Of a stretch of DNA of 64,000 nt, positions 44,292 to 52,674 are shown one piece after another. The stretch covers positions 248,001 to 312,000 of the forward strand of contig NZ_JAHXGQ010000004.1 of the NCBI RefSeq assembly GCF_019375475.1. The letters run 5' to 3'. Every line of letters begins with the position of its first letter. The stretch's first letter is position 1. This DNA is from Saccharothrix obliqua (GTDB lineage: Bacteria; Actinomycetota; Actinomycetes; Mycobacteriales; Pseudonocardiaceae). The position numbers and the translations under genes are program-made. The notes beneath the pieces are model-generated. The model ran no database searches and was not told the origin of the DNA. It saw nothing but the letters and a program-made list of their open reading frames with translations.

Positions 44292-45673
44292 CGGACGAAC
44301 TCCCAGGGGGAAGCGGGGAACACGCACTCCGCGCGCTCCAGGGCGCGGGCGAACCGCGGGTCGCGGGCCAACGCGGCGAGGTCCGTGCACACGGGAACGG
44401 TGCGTGGTGCGGCGCACCGGCCGCGGGTGCGGGCGTTGAGCCGGGACGCCGCGGACAGCAGCGACGATTCCACCGACTGCCCCCGCCCCGTGCGCGCCCG
44501 CCGCAGCAGTGCCGTGACGACCCCGTGCGCGGCGACCAGTCCGCCGAACACGTCCACGACCGTCATCAGGCTCGACGGCACCCCGGCGTGCGCCTGCACC
44601 ACGAAATCGGTGCCCAGCGGCGGTCGCGGCCCCAGCGCGTCGCCCCAGCCGGAGGCGTGGGCGTACACGATGCCCGGTCGCACGCGTGCGAAGTCCGCGG
44701 CCTCCAGCGACCAGACGGCGGCCCGGCCGGGCGCCCAGTTGTGCAGGAACACGTCGGCGGTCGACGCCAGCTCCAGCACCTCCCGGCGGCCCGCGACGGT
44801 GCCCAGGTCGATCTCCAGCACCTGCTTGCCGCGGTTGAGGGCGCGGAAGCGGGCCGAGCAGTCGCCCGCCATCGGCGGCACGCCGCGCAGCGGGTCGCCG
44901 CCGGGTGGTTCGACCCGGACCACGGTCGCGCCGAGCCGCGCCAGCAGGTGCCCCGCCAGCGGGCCCTGCACCCGGCGGCACGACTCCAGCACCACCAGCC
45001 CGGACAGCGGCAGCTCACCGGCGGGCGGCAGCGGACCGGCCGGGCCGAGCGGCGTCGCCCGGAACGGCGGCAGGTCGTCCACCGGCCGGTCCGCGACCCG
45101 CACCAGGGTGGTGCCGGTCGCCCGCGCCACGTCCTCCAGCACGCCGATGCGGGTGCTGGCGGTGGCGGCCACCAGCTCGGCGGGCAGCGGGCAGGTGGCG
45201 GTCGCGAACCGGGGCTGGAACGACCGCCAGCCCCGCGCGACGGCGGTGGGCGCGACGCCCAGCGTGCTCCAGAACCGCTGCCACACCTCGGGGTCCAACG
45301 CCTCCAGCTCGAAGGCCACGCCGTCCGCCGAGGTGAACGGCGGCCCGCCCGGCAGGTGCGGTTCCGACCACGGCTCGGCGGTCGCCGCCGCCAGGTACTG
45401 CGCGACCGCGAGCAGCGCGGCCTGCGCGACGGACGTGGTGGCGTGCCGCAGCGCGAGACCCCGCGCGCGGGCCACCTCCACGGCCACCGCGCCGATCTCG
45501 GCCAGTTCGACGCCGGAGACCGTCGCGTAGTCCAGCCCGAGCCTGGTCGGTCGACCGTGCCGGCGGCCGTGGACGTGCATCAGGCCGCACGCCGCCTGGA
45601 CGTCCAGCTCGCCGGTCAGCGGCAGGTCCACCGGACCCGCCCAGCTCAGGGTGTCCGGGGCGAGCGCGGTCAC
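44288..45673 (-). CDS. CaiB/BaiF-family (type III) CoA-transferase with rearranged domain order
   Basis: In this 461-aa product the conserved N-terminal CaiB/BaiF core starts only at about residue 223: LSGLVVLESCRRVQGPLAG, LGATVVRVEPPGGDPLRG, FRALNRGKQVLEIDL, then the catalytic Asp356 in GTDFVVQAHAG. It runs to the C-terminus. The first ~220 residues resemble the family's own C-terminal part or an unrelated helper domain. Standard enzymes (~400 aa) have this core at the start. GTG 45673 follows GGGAGG and overlaps the methyltransferase stop. It would move CoA between carboxylic acids, together with the two flanking ligases. Whether the odd layout changes chemistry is unknown. Confidence 0.82.
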   Translation of the reverse strand: MTALAPDTLSWAGPVDLPLTGELDVQAACGLMHVHGRRHGRPTRLGLDYATVSGVELAEIGAVAVEVARARGLALRHATTSVAQAALLAVAQYLAAATAEPWSEPHLPGGPPFTSADGVAFELEALDPEVWQRFWSTLGVAPTAVARGWRSFQPRFATATCPLPAELVAATASTRIGVLEDVARATGTTLVRVADRPVDDLPPFRATPLGPAGPLPPAGELPLSGLVVLESCRRVQGPLAGHLLARLGATVVRVEPPGGDPLRGVPPMAGDCSARFRALNRGKQVLEIDLGTVAGRREVLELASTADVFLHNWAPGRAAVWSLEAADFARVRPGIVYAHASGWGDALGPRPPLGTDFVVQAHAGVPSSLMTVVDVFGGLVAAHGVVTALLRRARTGRGQSVESSLLSAASRLNARTRGRCAAPRTVPVCTDLAALARDPRFARALERAECVFPASPWEFVR

Positions 45674-46446
45674 GGCCGCCTCCCCTGCACGGAGTAGACG
45701 ACGCACGACGAGGCGCGGAACCCGGGGTCGGCCAGCACGTCCCGCACCCGCCGCAGGTCGTCGTCGGTCATCCCGGCGGCCGTGAGCCGGTCGCGCAGGT
45801 GGTGGGTGTGGTGGACGAGCAGCCGCACGGCGGGCGAGCCGGCCCGCCACGGCTGCGTCACCGGCACCGGGTCGACGTCGACCAACCCGGCCGCGACCAT
45901 CGACGCCGCGGCCTTGCGACCCCACTCGCCGTCCGAGCCGGCCGCCGCGAACACCCGCTCCTTGGCCGCCAGGTACGCCTCGTACCGGGCCGCAGCCTCG
46001 TCGTCCGGCGCGACCAGCACGGGGCCGTAGGACTTGTCGAAGTCCTCGACCTGGAGCCAGCCACCGGGTTTGAGGGCGCGGACCAGCTTGCGCAGCACCG
46101 CGTCCCGCTCCGGCAGGTGCGCCAGCACGAGCCGGGCGTGCACCAGGTCGAACTCGCCCTCGGGCAACGGGTCCCGCACGACGTCGTGCCGGACGGTGGT
46201 CAACCCCGGCGCGGGTGGCACGTGCTCGGGTCGCAGGTCGGTGGCGAGCACCGAACCGGTCCGCCACGCGAGCCAGTGCGCGACGCTGCCGCCGCCCGCG
46301 CCGACCTCCAGGCAGCGCCAGCCCGCGCGGACGCCGGTGCGCGCGAGGCGGTCGAGCGTGAGCGGGTCGTACGCCTCGGCCAGCAGCCGGAACTGCTCCC
46401 GCGCGTGCACGCCGTGGTCGGCGAAGACGTAGCCGGTGGTGGTCAT
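45670..46446 (-). CDS. Class I SAM-dependent methyltransferase
   Basis: The 258-aa product has SAM motif I CLEVGAGGGSVAHWLA (45-60). ATDLRPEHV follows as motif Post-I, FDLVHARLVLAHLPER as motif II and ALKPGGWLQVEDFD as motif III, the pattern of UbiE/small-molecule methyltransferases. ATG 46446 overlaps the ligase stop (ATGA). Acceptor atom (O, N or C) cannot be told. Placement between ligase and CoA-transferase suggests that an acyl part of the product is methylated. Confidence 0.9.
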   Translation of the reverse strand: MTTTGYVFADHGVHAREQFRLLAEAYDPLTLDRLARTGVRAGWRCLEVGAGGGSVAHWLAWRTGSVLATDLRPEHVPPAPGLTTVRHDVVRDPLPEGEFDLVHARLVLAHLPERDAVLRKLVRALKPGGWLQVEDFDKSYGPVLVAPDDEAAARYEAYLAAKERVFAAAGSDGEWGRKAAASMVAAGLVDVDPVPVTQPWRAGSPAVRLLVHHTHHLRDRLTAAGMTDDDLRRVRDVLADPGFRASSCVVYSVQGRRP

Positions 46447-47981
46447 GTCCACCGCCCGCTGCCGTGCGACTCGGCCGCGCCGACCAGCGAGGCCAGCAGC
46501 TCCAGCCGCCGCACCTTGCCGGTGCCGGTGCGCGGCACCCGGTCCCAGGTGAGCACGCGCGGCGCGGCCAGCGGCGGCAGCCCGTCCGCCACCGCGCGCC
46601 AGCGGTCGCGGTCCAGCAGGCCGTCCGCGGTCACCAGCACGGGCACCGGCAGGCTGCCTCGTGTCCCGAGCACCACGCACTCCAGCACCTCGGGCAGCCG
46701 GTCCTCCACCCGGTCCTCCACCTCCAGGCAGCTCAGGCCGGGCGCCGCGTCCACCTCGCGGTCGAGCAGCAGCACCCGACCGGTCCGGGTGCGCACGCCG
46801 AGGTCGCCGGTGTTCCACCAGCGCCCGGAGTTCTTGGCCAGCCACCGGTCCTGCTCGCCGACGTACCCCGTGCACCGCGCCTTGGTCCGCGCCAGGACGA
46901 GGCCGGGCACGCCACGCGGCACGGGCGTGAACGTCTCCGGGTCCACCACGCGCAGCCGGGTCCGGCCGGGCACGGGGCGACCGAGGTCGCGGGCGGTCTC
47001 CTCGCGCGCGGCGGCGGCGCGCGTGAGGAAGCGGAACGTCAGCGGCCCGGTCTCGGTCTGCCCCCAGCCCTGCACCCACACCGGGCGCTTGCGCTCGGAC
47101 GCGCCGAGCATGGTGCGCATGGCGGGCGGGTGCATCGCGTCGTAGGTGCTGATGTAGAGCCGGACCGAGCGGAACGGGTTGGCTGCGGAGTTCGCCAACC
47201 GCTGCCAGCGCACGTACACCGAGGGCAACGCCTCCACCACGGTGGGCCGGTGGTCGGCGAGCACCTGTTGCGCGGAGTCTGGCTCGCTGAGCACGAGGAC
47301 CTGGCGCGGCGCCATGCTGAACACGACGCCGGTCCAGCAGAAGGTGCGGCCGTGGGCGTAGGAACTCGCGTTGGCCACCACGTCGTCGCGCCGCAGTCCG
47401 ATGACCGGCAACCAGGTGGACTCGAACCGCGCCAACTGGTTCACCAGCGTCCCGGTGGTGTGCACGACGAGCTTGGGGACGCCGGTGGTGCCGGAGGTGT
47501 GGTTGACCACCAGCGGGTCGTGGTCGTCCCGCCGCCACGGGCCCGGTGCGCGCGTGCCCCGCACGTCGTCCAGGGTCAGCTCACCGTGGCCCAACGACAG
47601 GACGCGCCGCGCGTGGTGGGCGGCGAGCGGCCGGTCGGTCACCACCACGGCGGGTTCCAGCCGCTTCAGCAGGGTCTCCAGCACGTCGTCGGAGAGGTGC
47701 CCGGACAGCAGCGCGGGCACCGCGCCCAGCCGGATCGCCGCGCACGCCAGCAGGTCGTAGTCGTAGTGGTTGCGCTTCACCACGGCCACCCGGTCACCGG
47801 GTCGCACGCCCGCGCCGTGCAGCCAACCGGCGGCGTCGACCACCAGTTCCGCCAGTTGCGGCACGGTGAACCGGGTGCCGCGTTCCGGCGCGATGTCGAA
47901 CGGCCGGTCCAGCACGAGCGCGGTGTGCGCGCGCCGGGCCGCGCACTCCTCGAACAACGTTCCCATGTCCCGCGGTTTCAC
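46443..47981 (-). CDS. Adenylate-forming acyl-CoA ligase (second)
   Basis: The 512-aa ANL enzyme has the canonical TSGTTGVPK loop (162-170). GWGQTETGPL, WWNTGDLGVRTRTGRVLLLDREVD and the C-terminal VPRTGTGKVRRLEL with the adenylation lysine follow. The sequence is closer to fatty-acid or benzoate-type CoA ligases than the first ligase of the operon, so two different acids are probably activated. GTG 47981 has AAGGAA upstream and overlaps the oxidoreductase stop. The long, charged linkers resemble those of BGC ligases; substrate unknown. Confidence 0.9.
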   Translation of the reverse strand: MKPRDMGTLFEECAARRAHTALVLDRPFDIAPERGTRFTVPQLAELVVDAAGWLHGAGVRPGDRVAVVKRNHYDYDLLACAAIRLGAVPALLSGHLSDDVLETLLKRLEPAVVVTDRPLAAHHARRVLSLGHGELTLDDVRGTRAPGPWRRDDHDPLVVNHTSGTTGVPKLVVHTTGTLVNQLARFESTWLPVIGLRRDDVVANASSYAHGRTFCWTGVVFSMAPRQVLVLSEPDSAQQVLADHRPTVVEALPSVYVRWQRLANSAANPFRSVRLYISTYDAMHPPAMRTMLGASERKRPVWVQGWGQTETGPLTFRFLTRAAAAREETARDLGRPVPGRTRLRVVDPETFTPVPRGVPGLVLARTKARCTGYVGEQDRWLAKNSGRWWNTGDLGVRTRTGRVLLLDREVDAAPGLSCLEVEDRVEDRLPEVLECVVLGTRGSLPVPVLVTADGLLDRDRWRAVADGLPPLAAPRVLTWDRVPRTGTGKVRRLELLASLVGAAESHGSGRWT

Positions 47982-49273
47982 ACGTGTTCCTTCCTCGCTG
48001 CGGCCAGCACGCGCGCGGCGGCCCGCCGCCCGGAGCGCACGGCGGCCTCGCTGCACGGCATCGCACCCACCCAGTCGCCCGCGTAGTCGACGACACCCGC
48101 GGGCCGTTCGGCGAAACCGGCCCGCAGCGCCAACGCGTGCGGCGTGGCCTCGGGCAGGCCGTGGCGGAACCGGTGCACGACCGTGTCGCGCGTCGCCGCG
48201 CGGAGTCCGGGCACGAACTCCTCCGCCGCCGCGGCCAGGGTGTCCACCACGGTGCCGTCGGGTGCGCTCAGCAGTTGGGGTGCGACCGAGGGGTGCGCGA
48301 TCAGGGTGACCAGACCGCAGCCGGCGGGTGCGCGGTTCGGGTGCTTGACGTGGTCGTACAGCACCACGGCGAGCGTCCGGCTCGCCGTGGCGGGCACTAC
48401 CACCAGGTACGTCCGGGACTTCGGCCGCCGGTCGAGCATCAGGTGCACCTTGACCATCGGCGTGTACGTGGACGCCGTCAGGAACGGCGTCTCGTGCTCC
48501 GGCGGGTTGGTGTACACCCGCCGCGCGACCGGCGCGGGTACGGCCAGCACCACCGACCGGGCGCGCAGCTCGGCGCCGCCCGCGGACACCCGTGCCGAGC
48601 GGCGGCCCGCCACGACCTCGTCCACCGGGCACGACAGGGTCACGTCGACCTGTTCGGCGAGCACGCGCGCCAACGTGTCCATGCCGTCGCGGTAGGTCCG
48701 CCACACCGACGACGGCCCGATCGCGGACAGCAGCGACAGGAACGACCCGGCCGACGACCGCGCCGGGTCCCAGCCGCAGAACCCGGCCACCACCGGCTGG
48801 CACAGGTAGTCGAGCACGTCGGGGTGGTAGCGGGCGGCGAACGCGGCGACCGTCTCCGCCGAGGCCGCCTCGGGGCGGTCGAAGTCGTGGCGTGCCCGCG
48901 TGATCCGCAGCAGGTCCCGCCGGGCGGGCAGGGACAGCCCCGCCCCGGTCAGCAGGCCGCGCGGGTGCGCCAGGCCCGGCCGCACGCGGCCACCCCGCCA
49001 CACGCCGAGCCGCCGCCCGATCCGCGGCACCGCCGACCGGTCGACGCCCACGTCCGCGAGCACCGCCCACGTGTCGTCGTAGCCGCGCTCGGAGATCTGC
49101 TCCGCGCCGGTGTCGATGATGAAACCGGCCCGGCGCAGCGTGGCCATCCGGCCGCCGACGCGCGTGCCCGCCTCCAGCACGTGCACCGCCCGCCCGGCGC
49201 GGCGCAGCTCGTGGGCCGCGGTGAGGCCGGCGACGCCCGCGCCGACCACCAGGACGTCGAAGTCGGTGTTCAC
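47978..49273 (-). CDS. FAD-dependent amine-oxidase/protoporphyrinogen-oxidase-like oxidoreductase
   Basis: The 431-aa product has a Rossmann site VLVVGAGVAGLTAAHELRR (GxGxxG 11-16), Glu34, the GG motif VGGRMATLRRAG (39-50), FIIDTGAEQIS and a C-terminal FAD motif VVDYAGDWVGAMPCSEAAVRSG. This is the amine-oxidase/phytoene-desaturase/PPO layout, and carotenoid or porphyrin genes are absent. It probably oxidises or desaturates a cluster intermediate. GTG 49273 overlaps the UbiA stop (GTGA), and coupling to the prenyltransferase is the tightest functional hint: prenylation then oxidation. Confidence 0.9.
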   Translation of the reverse strand: MNTDFDVLVVGAGVAGLTAAHELRRAGRAVHVLEAGTRVGGRMATLRRAGFIIDTGAEQISERGYDDTWAVLADVGVDRSAVPRIGRRLGVWRGGRVRPGLAHPRGLLTGAGLSLPARRDLLRITRARHDFDRPEAASAETVAAFAARYHPDVLDYLCQPVVAGFCGWDPARSSAGSFLSLLSAIGPSSVWRTYRDGMDTLARVLAEQVDVTLSCPVDEVVAGRRSARVSAGGAELRARSVVLAVPAPVARRVYTNPPEHETPFLTASTYTPMVKVHLMLDRRPKSRTYLVVVPATASRTLAVVLYDHVKHPNRAPAGCGLVTLIAHPSVAPQLLSAPDGTVVDTLAAAAEEFVPGLRAATRDTVVHRFRHGLPEATPHALALRAGFAERPAGVVDYAGDWVGAMPCSEAAVRSGRRAAARVLAAARKEHV

Positions 49274-50187
49274 AGCAGGTTCACCACCACGAGTGCGACG
49301 ACGGTGATCCGGTGGGTGTGGATGCCGAGCTTGCGGGCGCGGAGGACGTCGCCCCGGTGGAACCCCACCCGGAGCTGGTTGAGCCGTGACGCGGCGGTGG
49401 GCAGCAGGGCGAGCGGGAACCACCACGGCGCGCCGGCGAGCGGCGCGGCGAGCACCAGCGCGATCTCGACCGCGGAGACCGCCGTGACGAAGACCCGGTT
49501 GCCACGCGGTGAGGTCAGCGCGGCGACCGTGGGCCGGCCGACCTGCCGGTCGCCCTCGACGTCGTTGGTGTTGGAGTAGACCCCGAACAACAGCGGTCCG
49601 AGGCCGAACAGCAGCGCCTGCACCACCACCGCGCCGTCGACCTCGCCCACCGCCAGGCCGTACGGCGCGAGCACGACCGCCCAGCCCAGCGCGGCGAGGA
49701 AGAACTCCTGGAAGCCGTGGTAGCTCAGCTTCACGCCCCACGAGTATTGGAGCGCGAAGAAGAACGTCACCACCAGCAGCACCAGGGTCCACATCGGACG
49801 GTGGGGCGCGACGACGACCGCCGCGAGCCACAGCGCGCCGCCGGCGACGGCCGCGGCGAACGCGAACCGCAGCGCCTGCCGCTCGGTCAGCGCCCCGGTC
49901 AGCAGCGGTTTGCGGGCGAGCTTGCGCGCGGGCGCGTCCGGGCCGTAGTTGGCGCGGTCGCTGCCGTCGCGGAACCCGGTGACGTCGTCCAGCGCCACCA
50001 TCGCCGCCATCACCAGCACCTCGCCCACGAGGAACAACGCCGCGACGGCGAGCACCCGCCCGTCGAAGCGGAGGTCGGCGGGCAGCAACGCCCACACCAC
50101 CAGGACGCCCAGGTAGTAGTCGACGATGTCGAGCTTCGCCAGCCGCGCGTACGCCCTCGCGCGGCCGGGTGCCGCGAGTGTGGTCAA
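49270..50187 (-). CDS. UbiA-superfamily membrane prenyltransferase
   Basis: The 305-aa product has about nine membrane helices. The first Asp-rich motif is ALDDVTGFRDGSD (66-77), and the second NDVEGDRQVGRPT (208-220) matches NDxxDxxxD. Both face the active site in UbiA enzymes and bind Mg-diphosphate. The start is TTG 50187, within the TTGA overlap with the aminotransferase stop, with GAGGA 6 nt upstream. UbiA enzymes move a prenyl, or in the DprE/Rv3806c branch a phosphoribosyl, group to an acceptor. Which applies is unknown. Amino-sugar genes on one side and acyl-CoA genes on the other leave the acceptor open. Confidence 0.88.
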   Translation of the reverse strand: MTTLAAPGRARAYARLAKLDIVDYYLGVLVVWALLPADLRFDGRVLAVAALFLVGEVLVMAAMVALDDVTGFRDGSDRANYGPDAPARKLARKPLLTGALTERQALRFAFAAAVAGGALWLAAVVVAPHRPMWTLVLLVVTFFFALQYSWGVKLSYHGFQEFFLAALGWAVVLAPYGLAVGEVDGAVVVQALLFGLGPLLFGVYSNTNDVEGDRQVGRPTVAALTSPRGNRVFVTAVSAVEIALVLAAPLAGAPWWFPLALLPTAASRLNQLRVGFHRGDVLRARKLGIHTHRITVVALVVVNLL

Positions 50188-51326
50188 GTCCGGTCCTCGG
50201 TGGTCATCGCGTCTCCTCGGGACAGCGCGAACCGGCGCACCTCGTCGGCGATCAGCTCGACCTCGGCGTCGGTCAGGTGGGGGTGGACGGGTATCGCGAG
50301 CTGCCGGCGGCTCGCCGCCGACGCCGCCGGCCAGTCCCGGTCCGGTGCGGCGTGCGGCGCGAACGCGGGCTGGCGCGGCAGCGGGGCCGGGTAGTAGACG
50401 TGGCTGCCGATGCCGCGCGCGGCGAGGTGGTCGCGCAGCGCGTCGCGGTGGTCGGCGAGCAGGGAGTAGACGTAGAAGCAGCGGCCGTCGCGGCCCGGTG
50501 GCGGCGCGATGACGCCGGGCAGCCCGGCGAAGCGCTCGGTGTAGTAGCCGCCGATCCGGGCACGCCGCTCCAGCCGCTCGGGCAGCCCGGCGAACCGGTG
50601 GAGCTGGAACGCGGCCATCACCTCGTCGAACCGGCTGTTGTAGCCGATCCGGTGGTGCCGGAACCGGGTCCGCCCGTCCTGGCCGTGGTTGCGCAGCACC
50701 CGCACGGCCCGGCCCAGCGCGGGGTCGTCGGTCACCACCATGCCGCCCTCGCCGGGCATCCCGAACGTCTTCACCTGGACGAACGAGTAGACGCCCGCGT
50801 CGCCCCAGGTGCCCGCCGCCCGCCCGGCGAGCACGCCGCCCTGGCCGACCGCGGAGTCCTCCAGCAGCCGCACGCCCGCGTCGGCCGCGATCCGGCGGAA
50901 CGCGGGCATGTCCGCCATCACCGAGAACACGTGGGCGGGCATGATCACCCTGGTCCGCTCGGTGATCAGCTCCTGCACCTCGGCCGGGTCCACCACCATG
51001 GTCCACGGGTCGACGTCGGCGAACACGGGCGTGGCGCCCAGCGACAGGGGCGCGGCGGCCAGCGGGGCGCACCCGTAGGCCGGGACGATCACCTCGTCGC
51101 CCGGTCCGACGTCCATCGCCGCGAGCAGCAGCGTGAGCGCGGACGTGCCGCTGCCGCACGCGACCGCGTCCGCCGCGCCCACCGACTCGCGGATCACCGC
51201 CTCCAGGCGCTCGGTGCGCGGGCCGAGGATGAAGCGCTGGTCGGGCGTCGCCGCGACCTCCGCCACCAGGTCGAGCAGCACGTCCTGGTCGTCGTCGAAC
51301 AGGTCGGGCGGGAAGAACGGGATCAC
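50184..51326 (-). CDS. DegT/DnrJ/EryC1-family PLP aminotransferase (second)
   Basis: The 380-aa product has ACGSGTSALTLLLAAMDV, DEVIVPAYGCAPLAAAP, Asp157 in LLEDSAVGQGG and the PLP lysine Lys186 in YSFVQVKTFGMPGEGG. The C-terminus is typical of sugar/cyclitol aminotransferases (HLAARGIGSHVYYPAPLPRQPAF). GTG 51326 overlaps the first aminotransferase's stop. The usual Tyr/Phe-Thr/Asn at the Lys-4 position is Val-Gln. The two aminotransferases share about a third of residues by eye, so they probably act on different ketones. Amino donor likely glutamate or glutamine. Confidence 0.93.
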   Translation of the reverse strand: MIPFFPPDLFDDDQDVLLDLVAEVAATPDQRFILGPRTERLEAVIRESVGAADAVACGSGTSALTLLLAAMDVGPGDEVIVPAYGCAPLAAAPLSLGATPVFADVDPWTMVVDPAEVQELITERTRVIMPAHVFSVMADMPAFRRIAADAGVRLLEDSAVGQGGVLAGRAAGTWGDAGVYSFVQVKTFGMPGEGGMVVTDDPALGRAVRVLRNHGQDGRTRFRHHRIGYNSRFDEVMAAFQLHRFAGLPERLERRARIGGYYTERFAGLPGVIAPPPGRDGRCFYVYSLLADHRDALRDHLAARGIGSHVYYPAPLPRQPAFAPHAAPDRDWPAASAASRRQLAIPVHPHLTDAEVELIADEVRRFALSRGDAMTTEDRT

Positions 51327-52498
51327 GCCGCCCTCCCCGCGTAGAAGCCCTCGACCGCCGCGCACACGGCGTCCACGCCCGCTTCCGGCAGGTCCGGGTA
51401 GAGCGGCAACGCGACGGTGCGCCGGCAGGCGGCCTCGGCGTTCGGGAAGTCCCCGGACCGGTGGCCGTGCCCGGCGAAGCACGGCTGAAGGTGCAGCGGC
51501 GTCGGGTAGTAGGTCTCGGTGCCGATGCCCCGCGCGGCCAGGTGCGCGACGAGTTCGTCCCGCCGCTCGACCTCGATCACGTAGACGTAGAACACCCCGC
51601 GCACGCCCGGTCGGACGGACGGCAGCCGCCGCACGCCCGGCACGCCGGCCAGCCGCTCGGTGTAGCGGGCGGCGAGCGCGGCGCGGCGGTCGATGTCCTC
51701 GTCCAGCCGGCCGAGCTTGGCCAGCAGCACGGCGGCCTGGATGTCGTCCATCTTGCTGTTCACGCCCGGCGCACCGGTCGCCGTGGCGATGCCCGGGAAG
51801 TGGTCGAGGGTGCGCCCGAACCGGCCGTGGTGGCGCAGCGCGCCCACCGCCTCGGCGATGTCCGGGTCGTCGGTGAGGACCGCGCCCGCGTCGCCGAGCG
51901 CGCCCAGGGTCTTGGTGGGGAAGAAGGACAGCACTCCCCCGACGCCCAGCCGCCCGGCGTGGACGCCGTCGTGGTGCACGCCGATCGACTCGGCGCTGTC
52001 CTCGACGACCGTCAGCCCGCGGTCCCGGGCGACGGCGTGCAACGCCGTCATGTCGGCCGTGTGCCAGAACAGGTGCGCGGGCATCACGAACCGGGTGCGC
52101 GGACCGGCGACGGCGGCGACCGACCCGGGGCTGATGCCGTAACCGGTGGGCTCGATGTCGGCGAACACCGGGCGCCCGCCCGCGAGCACCACCGACGAGG
52201 CGGTGGCGATGAAGGAGAACGCGGGCACCACGACCTCGTCGCCGGGCCGCAGCCCCGCCGCCCGCAGCAGGAGGACCAGGGCGTCGGTGCCGCTGTTCAC
52301 GCCCACGACGTGCCGCGCACCGGTGTAGTCCGCTAACGCCCGTTCCAGCTCGGCCACCTTGTGCCCGTGCGAGAACTTGCCGTTCCGGACCACGTCGACA
52401 ATGTGCTGCCGCGTTATCGGCCACAATTGGGAAAAGGTCGCCGACTGTGTGAAAAATGGGACGGGCAGCTCACTCACCTCCGGGGTCGAAGCACGCAC
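51323..52498 (-). CDS. DegT/DnrJ/EryC1-family PLP aminotransferase (first)
   Basis: The 391-aa product has VVGVNSGTDALVLLLRAAGL, DEVVVPAFSFIATASSV, Asp167 in VVEDSAESIGV and PLP lysine Lys196 in SFFPTKTLGALGDAG. A C-terminal helix and ETYYPTPLHLQPCF complete the set. It is the first gene of the leftward operon. GTG 52498 lacks a clear ribosome site, and GTG 52477 is an alternative, so leaderless translation is possible. Such enzymes aminate keto-sugars or keto-cyclitols. A Gfo/Idh dehydrogenase encoded first in the opposite operon would make the ketone, as in the WbpB/WbpE and inosose pathways. Confidence 0.93.
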   Translation of the reverse strand: MRASTPEVSELPVPFFTQSATFSQLWPITRQHIVDVVRNGKFSHGHKVAELERALADYTGARHVVGVNSGTDALVLLLRAAGLRPGDEVVVPAFSFIATASSVVLAGGRPVFADIEPTGYGISPGSVAAVAGPRTRFVMPAHLFWHTADMTALHAVARDRGLTVVEDSAESIGVHHDGVHAGRLGVGGVLSFFPTKTLGALGDAGAVLTDDPDIAEAVGALRHHGRFGRTLDHFPGIATATGAPGVNSKMDDIQAAVLLAKLGRLDEDIDRRAALAARYTERLAGVPGVRRLPSVRPGVRGVFYVYVIEVERRDELVAHLAARGIGTETYYPTPLHLQPCFAGHGHRSGDFPNAEAACRRTVALPLYPDLPEAGVDAVCAAVEGFYAGRAA

Positions 52499-52674
52499 CG
52501 GGGAGCGTATGGCAGCCGATCAGAGCGACGTGCACACGCACGAGACTTCACTCTTCCTGGTCAACTCTTCGATCTTGTGTTGACAGCGCGCGCCGACTCG
52601 TACAACGTCGTGGCGGATAATATTCGAGCGATTTATTCATTCGTCCTGCGAACACCACCGAACACAGGGACTCA
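52499..52674. promoter_or_regulatory. AT-rich divergent promoter region of the two biosynthetic operons
   Basis: This 176-bp gap is the only AT-rich stretch of the cluster (for example GGATAATATTCGAGCGATTT). A TTGACA at 52580-52585 with TACAAC 15 bp on (52601-52606) is a possible rightward promoter, short by about 2 bp. The rightward gene has AGGGA before ATG 52675. No symmetric operator is obvious, and the cluster encodes no regulator of its own. Confidence 0.5.
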
